Origin: Poecilobothrus nobilitatus
Taxonomy: Eukaryota; Arthropoda; Insecta; Diptera; Dolichopodidae
Reading direction: 5' to 3'
DNA: 64,000 nucleotides
Assembly: GCA_947095535.1 (NCBI GenBank)
Contig: OX352772.1
Location: 48,689,445-48,753,444, forward strand
Shown: one piece after another, positions 35,556-46,324 of the stretch
How the letters are laid out: each line of letters starts with the position of its first letter
Numbering within the stretch: the stretch's first letter is position 1
Notes under the pieces: model-generated
What the model was told of the DNA's origin: nothing
Database searches by the model: none
The model's input: the letters and a program-made list of their open reading frames with translations, nothing else
Made by a program: the position numbers and the translations under genes

Positions 35556-38028
35556 AAGTGTTGTATTTAACTGTTTATAAATATCTTGTAAGTTTTTTGG
35601 TATCTAAAACAAGATTTGCTTAAAACTCAAACTCTTCCTTTTCCTCTGTAAATATTTATTCTGCAACTGTAATATATTAGTTCTTCTTTTATTATATCTT
35701 GGTGACATATAATGACAAGAAACAACATAGTTTTTCCGTTGTTATCTAAGTTCATTGAGACATAATAGCAATATTTTCATTTATATACCGAATTTTAAAA
35801 TTCGTGATAGGTTACAGGATCTATTTATCGTCGTTGAGAAAATACGTTAGAATCTTCCAAGCACAAATTCGCTGCCTCATGACATTTGATTCTTATCAGA
35901 GGTATGTTTTCACTGTTCTAAGTTAATTAAATGGTACATTTCTTAATTGTCAAGCGATATGTCAAAAGCGGGTATCGTTGTTTATACAATCTCCACTATC
36001 TTTTAACGATTAGGCATAGATCAGAAAGCTGTTCATTTTCTATAGTATTATATGAACTAAAGATTTGTAAAACGAAGATTTATTTTAATGCTATAAAATT
36101 TCTCAAAATTAAAAATTATATGTATAAAGATTGTATATATAACTAAATAAAACGTATCAGCTGAATTGAAATATTGTTGCAAAAACATTAAGATTCGGTT
36201 CATGTAAGCTTAATTGTTATAACAAACCATTTATTTGCTATAACAACCCATGCCGTTGCTCTGATCACATTTCATTTGCATAGAAGAAAATTATTTCGTT
36301 CTCACAACGCATAATGCAAAATAATAATTAGATCATAGGTTTTTATTTCTTTCTATACTACTTACTACTTGGTGCAGTTCATTTGCACCAATATTAATGT
36401 TATTAGACCAATTGTAAGTTAGTAATAAAGATGAAATAAGCACAACTGAATAGTTTTTCTGACAACCTCATCCAAATGAGTTATTTTTCTCAGTATATGT
36501 ACATATGAACATTGTATGCTTTACCAAAAACTGATTTTTTTCTCACATTAAAAAATGTGCCCTAAAATAATATTTTAAATTAACATTTTAATTAATTTCA
36601 TTAGTTAAAAAAAAATCACATAAAAAAATCAAATCAAAGTATAGTTTAATAAAATATTTTAAATTCTATAGGTACTTTTATTAAACAAACACATGACATA
36701 TCATAGAAATTATAAAGTCAGTCGAAAAATTAATGAAAAAGTAGATTTTTAATTTTTTAGTTTTTTCTGCGATGGGATCTGTTTTGACACATGACATTTT
36801 TTTTTTTATCAAATCTCAGCATGTTATTAACAATTCAATCTTCAAAATATTGCAACATTTACATTCAATAATTTATAATGACCCGTCAGACAACTTGTAT
36901 AAAAGGGAGATAACAAAAAAATACAGATAATGTAGGACAAGGATAAAAATAGATTAGGATAACATGCATAATATTATGTTTTATTCAATGGTATACCTTA
37001 TAAGTTATATTATTTTCTCTCGAGATTTTATAATAATTCAGCCTTGACTCAGGCTAAAATGTTATTGTTTTGTTTAGTTTTTTTTTTTTTTGTTGAAGAG
37101 GGGACGCGTGCACAAATGATTGTAACTGCTGATTCAATAAATCCCACAGTTTTAGAATTTTATAAATTCATTTTTTTTTTTATTTTTCTTTTCAGTTTTT
37201 GTTTTGTTAAATCCTATAGGTTTGTTTTGATGGTGTGAGTACTTTTCTGAAAATGTCTTTCTTTTTTTTTATATGCCTTACGGTAGGGTACAATATAATA
37301 GTGTATATTAGATAAAATTTATATTGAAGGGAATTGTAGTTATGATTATTTTTCTTATTGTATTTATTAAAATATCAATAAAAGAGGGTTGCATGGGTAT
37401 CAATTTTGCAAAAAAAAAAAAAAAAGAATTATCTAAGCATAACAATTATATTATATTTTCAATAGAGATAATAGAAAAAAAGTTATAGAAAATGTGTATC
37501 TATATTGGTCGGTTTTAATATTATCTCATTTTATATTATGTCGTTATCATAGTCATTCTTTTGTATAAATGAGTTTTGCCTCAGCATTTAAGAAAAATAT
37601 TTGATGACATTCATTGATATGTGAATACAATAAAAAAATTAAACCTCTTGACCTTTTACATCTAATATAGAAATATATTAATATATTAATATAGAAATAT
37701 ATCAATACATTTAAATGATTAGTTTTCATTTTTCTATAGCTTTGTTGCCATTTTGCATTTCTTTTTTAGTTTTGCATAATATTTACTTATTTTGTTTCGA
37801 GACAGTCGGATAATATTTTAATTCTAGAGTGAAGATTTTTGAAATTTAAAAATAATTAAGAATATTAATTAAATTATTTATACCTATTAGATTTGAAACT
37901 GGATATTACAAAAAATTTCAATAATGGTGTGGGATAAATGACCCACTTTAATTTATAATAATAATTATTAATATACTCGTACTAATAATAATAGCTATTA
38001 CAGACATAGTAGCGCTGTCTTCAATTAT
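35556..38028. other. AT-rich stretch with weak exon-like patches
   Basis: A minus-strand frame at about 36362-36490 ends at GTAAGT and contains NNINIGANELHQV, but its acceptor is poor. A plus-strand patch is listed at 37096. TATAAAAGGGAG at about 36897 has no linked gene. No repeats are recognised. Confidence 0.4.
37096..37155 (+). other. GC-balanced, exon-like patch
   Basis: A long T tract ending GTTGAAG is followed by GGGGACGCGTGCAC and an open frame EGTRAQMIVTADSINPTVLE. A GTAACT could act as donor after 23 bases. Composition and residue mix differ from the surroundings, but without a clear downstream donor for the longer version I leave it as unexplained. Confidence 0.15.
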
Positions 38029-38029
38029 T

Positions 38030-38358
38030 AACAAGAAAGTGTTATAAACTATTGCATATGCTTTAATTAATAGTTAGATTACTTCTTCACTAATAGAAAA
38101 ATAATAAAAATATTAGGCGAATAATAAAAAGAAAGAGGTCTTCTTTGAGTTCCACTCCACTCAGTATCCTGCTTTTACCCTTTCCTATCTCTACTTCATA
38201 CTTACTATACTACTGCATTAACACTTAGAAGTTTCACTCCATTATATTGCCTAAAAGGGGATTAGAGTTTTGTCAGTAAAAATCTCATACTATCAGGAGT
38301 GTTTTCTTGGTATCTTCGAAAGATGTGTACCTCCGTTAGAAAAAAAATCACTACTGAT
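38030..38358 (+). mobile_element. SINE (family C), body and tail only
   Basis: It matches the reverse complement of the copy at 45.4-45.85 kb: CTTCACTAATAGAAAAATAA, ACCCTTTCCTATCTCTACTT, TTCACTCCATTATATTGCC, AAAAATCTCATACTATCAGG and a CCGTTAGAAAAAAAA tail. The tRNA-like head was not found, so it is probably 5' truncated. Confidence 0.6.
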
Positions 38359-38529
38359 TGTATGTCATGGTATTATATTATTTAATTTAATCTATTTTAA
38401 GGTATCAACTTAAGATTATATTAATTTTTTTTTTAACTCTGTATAATGAAAATTAAAAGAAAATTTTAAGATATATTGTTGACATTGAAATCTATGTATA
38501 TTAAAAAAATAATTAATTGCTAATATGAG

Positions 38530-39330
38530 CACTGGCAACTTATAAACAAGCTAGAATACCTCGACTAGGCATATGAAATATACCTACTTGCACATACTCA
38601 CCAAAATTTAGAAGAAAAGCTAAATAAAATGAAGCAAGAAATAAATATGAGAAAATCAAAACTGATGAGAAGAAATATGAACAACACAACTAGCGTCACA
38701 ATTGGAGATACACCGATACAACTTCATGTCAAGCATAATAACAAAAAATGGAATAATAGACATGACAAACCGACTAAATCTGGCAAGAGCAGCTTTCGAC
38801 AAAATATGGAGAATATGGAAATCTACACAAATAGCTGGGACAACAAAAATTATTCGACTCCTGCGTAAAATTAACACTCCTATATAGTAGCGAAACTTGG
38901 CTAATAAACGAATACCAAATAAACAATTTGCTGGTTTTCATCAACAAATGTCTTCAAATTATATGGGGGTCTTCTGACCGCGAAGAAAAATGAATGAAGA
39001 ACGCTGACTAGTAAAAAAACAAGAGCCTATTCGCATACAGATAAAGAAAAAGAAATACTAGTGGATAGGACACATACTGAGAAGAGGCTTGATTGCTAAA
39101 CAAGCATTAGACTGGAACTGCCAGGGCAGAAGAAAAGTAGGCAGACCCAGAAACATTTGGAAAAGAACAATTGGAAAAGAAATAGAAACAGAAGGGAGAA
39201 CATGGGCAGAAGTTAAATTAATAGCCCAAAATAGAATTAGATGCGCCTACTTTGTGGAAAGAACTTCCAAAGGGAGTAGAAAAGAAGAAAAATAATGAGC
39301 ACAGTAATACTATAAATATTGAAAGCACTT
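38530..39330 (+). pseudogene. LINE polymerase 3' end, frameshifted
   Basis: Shifting plus-strand frames follow the C-terminal part of a craft/RTE-like LINE polymerase. In order they give LLAHTHQNLEEKLNKMKQEI, TKLMR-like KSKLMRRN, SSIITKNG and RLNLARAAFDKIWR (the connection after the core), LLYSSETWLINE (the LLYG.ETW motif), INKCLQIIW, and finally WIGHILR-like text with ALDWNCQGRRKVGRPRNIWK (the G.R..GRP...W motif) and GRTWAEVKLIAQNRIR at 39089-39295. At least three frameshifts and several stops break it. It is 5' truncated, as most LINE copies are. Confidence 0.85.
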
Positions 39331-39334
39331 TTAA

Positions 39335-42112
39335 AGATGTTTTACTTTAGTCAGAAAGATTATGTTTATATTTATTTTTTTATTGGGCAAGCAACAAAAT
39401 CATATAAGAGACACATTCCTAGAAAAACCTATTTTTTTCAATCCACAGTTACCAAAATTTGACCTCAGCGTTTGAAAATATTTATCTCAACAGTTATGCT
39501 TCAGAAACTTTAAATATTTGTTTTTATCCTAAACGAGGATAGAATCATTAAAAGCACTAAGAAAACGTAAGACCGTTTCGTATTGTGGGATTTTGCTTTA
39601 CTAAATCCAACTGTCCCCGTAGTCAAACTAGTGAGATAAGTTCCGTAATTGACGCTTGCCTAGTCTAATGGATTAGAGGAGTAAGGAAAAAAAAACAATG
39701 TGTAGAGATATGTGTATTGCTTAAGTATTAGTATTAAATGCGCGAATTGTGGAGGAAATGTTTTATAAATGTTTTGGTTTTAAATTTTTGCTTGGTGTAC
39801 GTAAATAAATATTTTATACTTAAAAAAAAAATTAAAATACTATAAGATACTTTTAAATATTTATCATTATATAATTCATATTAATGTAAATATTTTTTTA
39901 TTGCATTTTTTATTTGGAAGTTTTTGAGTATCTTAATATCAATCTCTATGACAGTATTAAGTAACTTTACCGTTATATACAAAAAAAAAAAACAAAAAAA
40001 ATGAATAACCTTTCAAAAAGTTTATATTCATTAAATATGTAAGTGTATAAAAAACCGTTATTTTGATTTTTTCTAAAAGATTTTTTTTTTTTTCATATCC
40101 AAAAAATACATTGGAAAATTTGATAAAAAGATGAACAACAAATTTTAAAGCGCAGAAAAACAAAAATAGTGCAGAATCATTTTAATGGATATAGGATTTT
40201 AAAAGAGTGCTTTTATAAAGTTCCAACTTGTTTTTTTTTTGTTTTTTTGTTACATGATGGATTTTTTTTTTTTTTTTATGTAAATATCTACCTACACAAA
40301 CACAAGAACCAATACACTTTATTTAAAAGCTAAGTTTTGAAAATATTTACAATTGAATAAAAAATTGCATGGCAATTTAAAATAAATATATAAAATATTA
40401 GAAAAAGACAAAAGAAATAAAGAAATTAAAAAAAAAATATATAAAATCGGATAGATTGAAAAAGAGAGTAATGTTGTAATAGAATTAGTGAATAGGAAAA
40501 TGTACAAATGTGATATTTCGTCTACTGTTATTATATTATTTTAAGCTAAAATTTTTGCAACAATCAACGATTTTGATTTTGACATATTATTGTATTTTTT
40601 TTTGTTTTTTATCCGTTAATTTTTTGTTTTTTATTACAGTTATTACTGTTAATGTTTGTTTGTATTACTGTTATTTTATTACTATTTTTTGTTTTTGTTG
40701 CATTACATTTTAACTGGACATTGATATACGAATTGCTTTTTGCACTAATGTGCTTTTTTTTTTTTTAAATTGAATTTAGTATTGCTTTGCATACATAAAT
40801 ACATGCATATGTATGTATATCCAATATATATATGTGTGTGTATGTATCAATATTAAATTAAGTGTTCATATATTATAGCCAACTACATAAATATTATATA
40901 AAAATATTTAAATATACTTTTGGTGTAATATCGAATCCAAAGAAAATGCACTTTATATGACATAGTAAAATGCAATGTTAGTGAATTAGATGACGCAAAT
41001 ATTGAAATGTTGTTATATATTATTTGTGTATGTGCATGTGTGTCTATAAGTTTGTGTTACAGAATAAACTAAATAAAAATAAAAAGAAAAAGAGAAAAAC
41101 AAAAAAAAAAAATGCCCAAAAACTGAGTTTTTAATTGCCATATGGACTTTACAAATCAAAATAAATGTAAATTGTTAATGGTAAAAGCTAAAACTTGTAT
41201 TTTTGTTAATTGAAAGGCAGTACCTATAATATTTAAAAAAAAAAAATTGGACATCTATATTTTATTATTATCCTTTTATGTACATATGCATACATATGTA
41301 TACGTATTTATATTTTTTTTATGATATTAGATTTTTTGTATCTAAATTAAAAGAACTACTTATCTAATTAAAAAAAAAAATAATAAATAAAACTGTTTTT
41401 TTTTTTGCATTAAATTTTCATAAATACATTTTTTTTTTTTCCCGTAAAACTTTTGGACAAAAATATTATCGGTGACAAAAATAAAGTGTTGTTGGTTTTT
41501 CTATTCGAAAAACTTTTATATATGTATAAAATGAAGGAAAAATTAGACGAAATAATGGATTCTTGTGAAAATTGAAATTGAGAAAAATTTATTTTCTGAA
41601 AACAAAAAAAAAAAAAACAAATATGTATTTTTGAGATAGTACTTTTAAAATAAGATAACTTTCCACCTTTATATAGTCTTACCGTTATATTACATATTTG
41701 AATTTTCTCAAGTAAATGCTTTTGAAAAAAAAAAATTACATGTCATATTTTATATTTTTTAATACAAAGGGTTTTCATGTAAAAGTGCATCAACGAAAAA
41801 TAAAATTCAAAAATGCTACATTACGTGAATGACATAATGCAAAATATAAATTGCAAAGTAAAGACATTTGTCGATGACAGTAATGTTGATTGAATTTTTA
41901 TTAGCGGAATGTTTGTTATTATATACATAGAAATGTTGATTGGGTATCTTTTAATAATGTCAAATTAATAAAAACAAATTTCAAAAATATGAAAAAGTAA
42001 ATATTTATAATATGCAGTAGGGTTGAGGTCTAGGATATATTATTCTATATTTTCTCAAGAAATGTGATGTGGTAAAAGCTTTAAAGTATCTCTGACAAAC
42101 AATTTTATTTTT
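39335..42112. other. AT-rich stretch without a supported gene
   Basis: T/A runs and low-complexity frames. A tRNA A-box-like TAGTCTAATGGATTAGAGG near 39661 has no B box downstream. Microsatellite-like GTGTGTATGTAT lies at about 40835. Nothing else is seen. Confidence 0.5.
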
Positions 42113-42116
42113 ATTT

Positions 42117-42790
42117 AAAACGAGGAAGAGTGCAGTAGAGTAGACTGTGTCAACTCTGTGATAACCTTATGAAAGTAATATATCCTATTTCTATAAAACT
42201 TGATCATCTTTTAAAAACATTCAGATACATATTTATGTAAATTATGGAGTTGTAAGATAGCTACCCGAATCTATTGCACAAGCACAACCAAATTTTATTG
42301 AAGTTGTTGCCATAAAACTTGATGATCATTTATAAGATTTTAGACGCGTAGCTTCATTAAGTTCCAAGAAATGCAAGAAGCCTAAACCGGCTGCTTTAGA
42401 CCAATCAAATTTTACAAAACTTTTTGGCATGTAACTCGACACCTATTCACTAAGTTTCAGATATCTAGCTTATATAGACACTGAGTAATTTCCCATTTAA
42501 AGAAAGATGTCGTATGACAGCTACTCGAACCCGGCGGCTGAAAATACTGAATTTGAATAGTAAAACTAAGAATTTTGCAAAAGTGACGTAATAAAAATTA
42601 TAGCCTCCTAAGTCCTAGCTCCTTTATTTTTTGAGTTATCGTGGGGACGGACGGACGTACATGACTTAATCGACTCAGAACTCGGTTTTGAGCTGATCCA
42701 TACCACTATATCTAGCTCCACTCCTTTAAGGTGTCACAAACCTAATGGCAAATTTATTATACCATTGAACATATAGTTCATACGGGTATA
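42117..42790 (+). mobile_element. HINE (DINE-1-like), internally deleted copy
   Basis: Nearly the same text as the 8.97 kb copy: AAAACGAGGAAGAGTGCAGT at the left, a shared block with CTTCATTAAGTTCCAAGAAA and GCCTAAACCGGCTGC, then TATCGTGGGGACGGACGGAC, ATCGACTCAGAACTCG, GGTGTCACAAACC and the hairpin CATTGAAC/GTTCATACGGGTATA. It is about half the length of the 9 kb copy, with fewer internal units. The similarity suggests a recent common source. Confidence 0.8.
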
Positions 42791-42859
42791 AAAATTCTTG
42801 GAAGAGCTTCTTCTAAACGTTTGCTTTTACGTATGTAAAATGTATTAAAATGTATATGT

Positions 42860-43385
42860 TTCTAAAAAACTTTAAAATTGTTGAACAACTTTTTTATGTA
42901 GCCACATCCGTTATGGACCTACAACCTTAAAGTTGGAAAAGCCCTATTTTCAAATGTATAAATCTCCAGTTCTGATGCTTAATATTTTTCCAATTAATAA
43001 AAATAAAATTTTGCAACAATTTGTATATTTCATATCTCCGGAACACTTTCTATTCTAATTTTGAGTGTTGAGAGCTATTACAGATCAAGATTGCAAATTT
43101 CAAATTTTTAGACATCTATAACTTAGGTATCTGCACAAATTTTCTAAAAGTAAAACGTGAATATTAAAACGTCAACAATAATAGTTTTTGTTTATTATAA
43201 TGGCTTTCGTTAAATCTGAAGAAAGTGATTTTCTCTTGATTTTTCATAATTTTTTTGACATGTGAATATAAAATTCTAAGGAAATGTAGAAATTTTGGTT
43301 CAAGTTACAAAATACTCAACTGTTTTTAATTGTCTTTTGATTAGCGTCGTTTGCGATTTTAAAAATCTTTAGTTTTCCATTTTGT
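42860..43385 (+). mobile_element. Repeat family B, 5'-truncated copy
   Basis: Starts within the family at GAACAACTTTTTTATGTAGCC. It then has CCTACAACCTTAAAGTTGG, CTCCGGAACACTTTC, GACATCTATAACTTAGGTAT and ends with TTTTAATTGTCTTTTGATTA as in the 48.2 kb copy. It directly follows a HINE, as family B copy 1 directly precedes one. Confidence 0.6.
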
Positions 43386-43570
43386 CTTTCTTACATTAAA
43401 TATTATGGGTTTCTTTTCTTTATTCTTTCGTTTATATTTGCATTATATTTTGCCACGGTTAATAGATTACAAATACTGAAATCGAATAACTTCTATTTTT
43501 TTAACTTTAAGTCGTCACTCTTAAAATTAAACTTAATTTCTCTTGAGTTAAACTTAAATCTATATCGTAA

Positions 43571-43768
43571 AATTTTTTTTGTTTTTTTATGCATTTCTCT
43601 GCCACATAAATGTGGACAGGAAATTACACAGCCTTTCCTGTTCAAGAGTGGCTGTAAATGCCGTAAGGGGGAATAACTTTTATGAAGTGTGTGGGATTCG
43701 AACACACACACTTCCTCGGTGTTTACAGCGTATTATACACTCTTATCCACAGGCCACCGAGGCACCAT
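43571..43768 (-). mobile_element. SINE (family S), full length
   Basis: Minus strand: GTGCCTCGGTGGCCTGTGGA and TAAGAGTGTA form the A-box region, and GTGTGTTCGAATCCCACACA the B box. The body CCTTACGGCATTTACAGCC, AAGGCTGTGTAATTTCC, ATGTGGCAGAGAAATGC and an A-rich tail follow. This is the cleanest B box of the family in this window. Confidence 0.85.
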
Positions 43769-43769
43769 C

Positions 43770-44958
43770 GTAACATTATCTTATGAAAATCAAAATATTC
43801 TATGGTTACGAAATATTTTAAAGAAAAGAAATTAAAAAATTAAATTATTACCACTTTAAAATAAAATAAATTATATACACCTAGAAATGACGTTTCTGGA
43901 TAAATATAAAATGCTTAAAGTTATGGTATATTCAAAAATGCAAGAGCTGCATTTCAATACATCCTTTTAAATGTTTTCAATCAACACATTAGTACCTATG
44001 CATATGGGGATGTGCCTACCTATATCAAATAGTATACAAGTGTATTATGCGATACTTTTCTGTTTATTATCCTTTCAGAAAAAAAAAAACAAAACATTTA
44101 AAAAACTTCCATTTATTTTAAATAAATTCATAGAAGTTGTTTTTTTTTTTTAAGTGAGTTATTGACAGCTTAAAAAACTTTAGATTATAAAAGCAAAGTA
44201 AAAAAAAAATTAAAAAATGATGTTTTAAAATAAAAAGTACATTCCAGTTAGTGGAACTAACTAAAAATTACTTAAAATAAATGTTTGTTTGAATGTTAAG
44301 ATAATAAAAAAATAAAACAAAAAAAAAAACAAATAAATGCACTCAGCTTCATTTTGATTCTAATAAATATTGCAATGATTGCTTTATGCCCGACTTGATA
44401 CAATCAATAAAGCGTTTCGTTAACGAAAAATCGTTGGTGCAATAATGAAACTTTCAAATATAAAAGCAGTAGGTATATTTTATTTTGTTTTTCCTTTTTT
44501 TTTTTTTTTTTGTTAATATTAAGGTTAACTATGAATCATATGAGTTTTGTAGATTTTCTGTAAAGGACTTGTTTTGATATTTTGATAACTTCGATATTTT
44601 TTTAATCCAATTTCATTTTATGGATTCGTTAGAATTTTATGTAGGTACTACAAATATTTTTTGTTTCAATTTTTATACATTTGCTTTTAAGATTCAATAT
44701 AAAAAGATCAATATAAAAACAGTTTTGTTTTTTACAGTTATTTCAAAAATGTAAAAGTTTAAAAATTTTTGAGTTTGAAGTACTTTATAACCATTTCCAT
44801 AAAAGTAAAGGAAAAATTCAGACAATTTTAATGATTTCCGCGGCATCAATTTAAAGTTTTGTTTAATTTTATTCAACATTACCTAAGTAATAATATACTT
44901 GTATGACTACTTGTATAAAATGGTTGAAAGATCACCTGTTTACATATGTATTACTTAC
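43770..44958. other. AT-rich stretch without a supported gene
   Basis: A 14-bp palindrome, TTTCGTTAACGAAA, lies at 44415-44428. Otherwise A/T runs only. It would be intron downstream of the candidate exon at 44959. Confidence 0.5.
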
Positions 44959-45043
44959 CAAATGGCATAAATTTATGAAAAGCTTCAATTTGCCTCGACT
45001 CTCTGTTGGTTATAATTAAAGCTGCAGCGTCAAATACGAGGTC
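44959..45043 (-). CDS. Best candidate protein-coding exon, 85 nt
   Basis: On the minus strand an acceptor (TTTTTTCTTTC tract about 30 bases upstream, then CCAACTTTAG) leads into 85 bases ending at a strong donor, TTTG/GTAAGTAA. Only one of three frames is open: 28 codons starting DLVFDAAALIITNRESRQIE and ending AFHKFMPF, plus one base. Codons such as CTC, GCT, GCA, ACC, GAG, TCG and AGG and a mixed residue use contrast with the neighbouring frames, and G+C is about double the flanks. Entry is phase 0 and exit phase 1. I do not recognise the protein; the helix-like AAALII stretch and charged RESRQIE look like part of a folded domain. A conserved-element or RNA origin is less likely. Confidence 0.5.
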
Positions 45044-45404
45044 CTAAAGTTGGAATTATTTCTCAATTATGAAAGAAAAAAAAAAAATTCATAATATAAA
45101 ATTGATATTACGGGATAAAGTAAGACACTACAAAAGGTAGTTGATGTGAGAATTAATTTAAGTTCCCCGGTAACTAAAAATTCTATAACTGACTAATACC
45201 TTAAATTTTAAAATTTTAACTTACGATATTATGAAGAAAAAATTAAAAAAAAATTCAATCTTGGAATATAAAAATTGAAACACGATTGCATCAATCAATT
45301 TTCATAAAATTCAGTAGCTACTGTAGGAATTAGAAACACAAATCTCTAAGTAGCCTTTCAAGTAAAAATACATAATAAAGCCATAAAAAGATAAAATCTA
45401 ATTT

Positions 45405-45855
45405 TTTTTTTTCCTAAGAGAAGTTGGAGTTTTCCAAAGACACAAAGAATTCTCCCTTGATAGTGAGATTCTTATTGACTAAACCCACCATCCCTTTTAA
45501 CCAATGTAATGGAATGAAGCCCCTACTTGCTAACGCAGTGTATATTGGCTAGGGAGTAGGTATAGGAAAGGATAGGATAAGGATGCGCAAATATTGAATT
45601 ATGTGTGGGACTGTAAAGGAACAGTGAATCCGCCTATTATTATTACTATTTTGCTAACAATGACTATAGCCATCAACAGTTACAACACATAATAGTATTA
45701 TAACACCTTCCTGCATGAGATAATTAAATTACTACATATTATTTATATGGCATGACAGAGATTTGAAAACCCAAAATCCTCCGATTGAAAGGTTGGCGAC
45801 TTAATCACTACGTCAAGAGTCAGTTTGCTTAACATTCACTTAATTACTTATTTAA
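45405..45855 (-). mobile_element. tRNA-derived SINE (family C)
   Basis: Minus strand: TTGACGTAGTGATTAAGTCG (A box) and TTTGGGTTTTCAAATCTC (worn B box) at tRNA spacing. The body has ATGCAGGAAGGTG, ATGGCTATAGTCATTG, CTTATCCTATCCTTTCC, GGCTTCATTCCATTACATTG and AAGAATCTCACTATCAAGGG, with a TTAGGAAAAAAAA tail. It matches the copies at 7.87 and 38.03 kb. Confidence 0.75.
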
Positions 45856-45895
45856 CATTTTTACTTACTAACATAATTACTTAACATTCACTAGG
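45832..45895. repeat. Short tandem duplication at a SINE head
   Basis: CTTAACATTCACT and TAATTACTTA recur twice within about 60 bases just beyond the SINE head. This may reflect slippage or a duplicated target site. Confidence 0.55.
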
Positions 45896-46267
45896 GAAAA
45901 GTAACATTCGAGCAGTAGAAGAAAGGTATACATAATATTTAATAAAACTGACCCTCAATATTCGGAAATATGAATAGTAGAAGAAGATCAAAAAATAATT
46001 AGGATACTCAATAACAAAGCAATTTTTAACATATTTTATAAATATTTAAAACCAAACATTCACTGACATTTTTGCACTCCCTATATCTTTAAGAATTCCT
46101 TACCTTCTCTAGTAAGACTTTACATTACAAGTACTTGTTACGTACAATCAAATATTAATGTTACTTTATTTAAATTTTTTTTTATTTTAGTTTTAAAACA
46201 ACTGTAAATTTTTACAAAAATAATATTTTTCTTTCCTTCTTGACCGCTTTTTTACATAATCAAATTT

Positions 46268-46319
46268 CTATATATGAGTTTTCACCACCGCAAATTTGTC
46301 TTTCTCGTGACCCTCACGA
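46268..46319 (-). CDS. Candidate terminal exon, 52 nt
   Basis: On the minus strand a run of more than 15 T, then GTTGATTTCATTAAG, precedes one base, 16 open codons and TAG. The residues REGHEKDKFAVVKTHI are charged and unlike the local background, and the DNA (CGTGAGGGTCACGAG, TTTGCGGTGG) is GC-balanced. Entry requires a phase 2 upstream exon. The plus strand of the same patch also has a short frame (MSFHHRKFVFLVTLTT), so strand is not certain. No family is recognised. It could be an alternative 3' end upstream of the 44959 candidate. Confidence 0.22.
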
Positions 46320-46324
46320 CTTAA

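Noticed and set aside
39655..39690. tRNA gene suggested by an A-box-like motif
   Set aside because: No B box at the right distance and no cloverleaf pairing seen.
44415..44428. 14-bp palindrome TTTCGTTAACGAAA as a binding site
   Set aside because: A single occurrence with no linked gene; short AT-rich palindromes are common by chance.
46085..46150. Exon ending at AGAAG/GTAAGG on the minus strand
   Set aside because: The donor is excellent but every frame has a stop within a few codons and no acceptor lies between.
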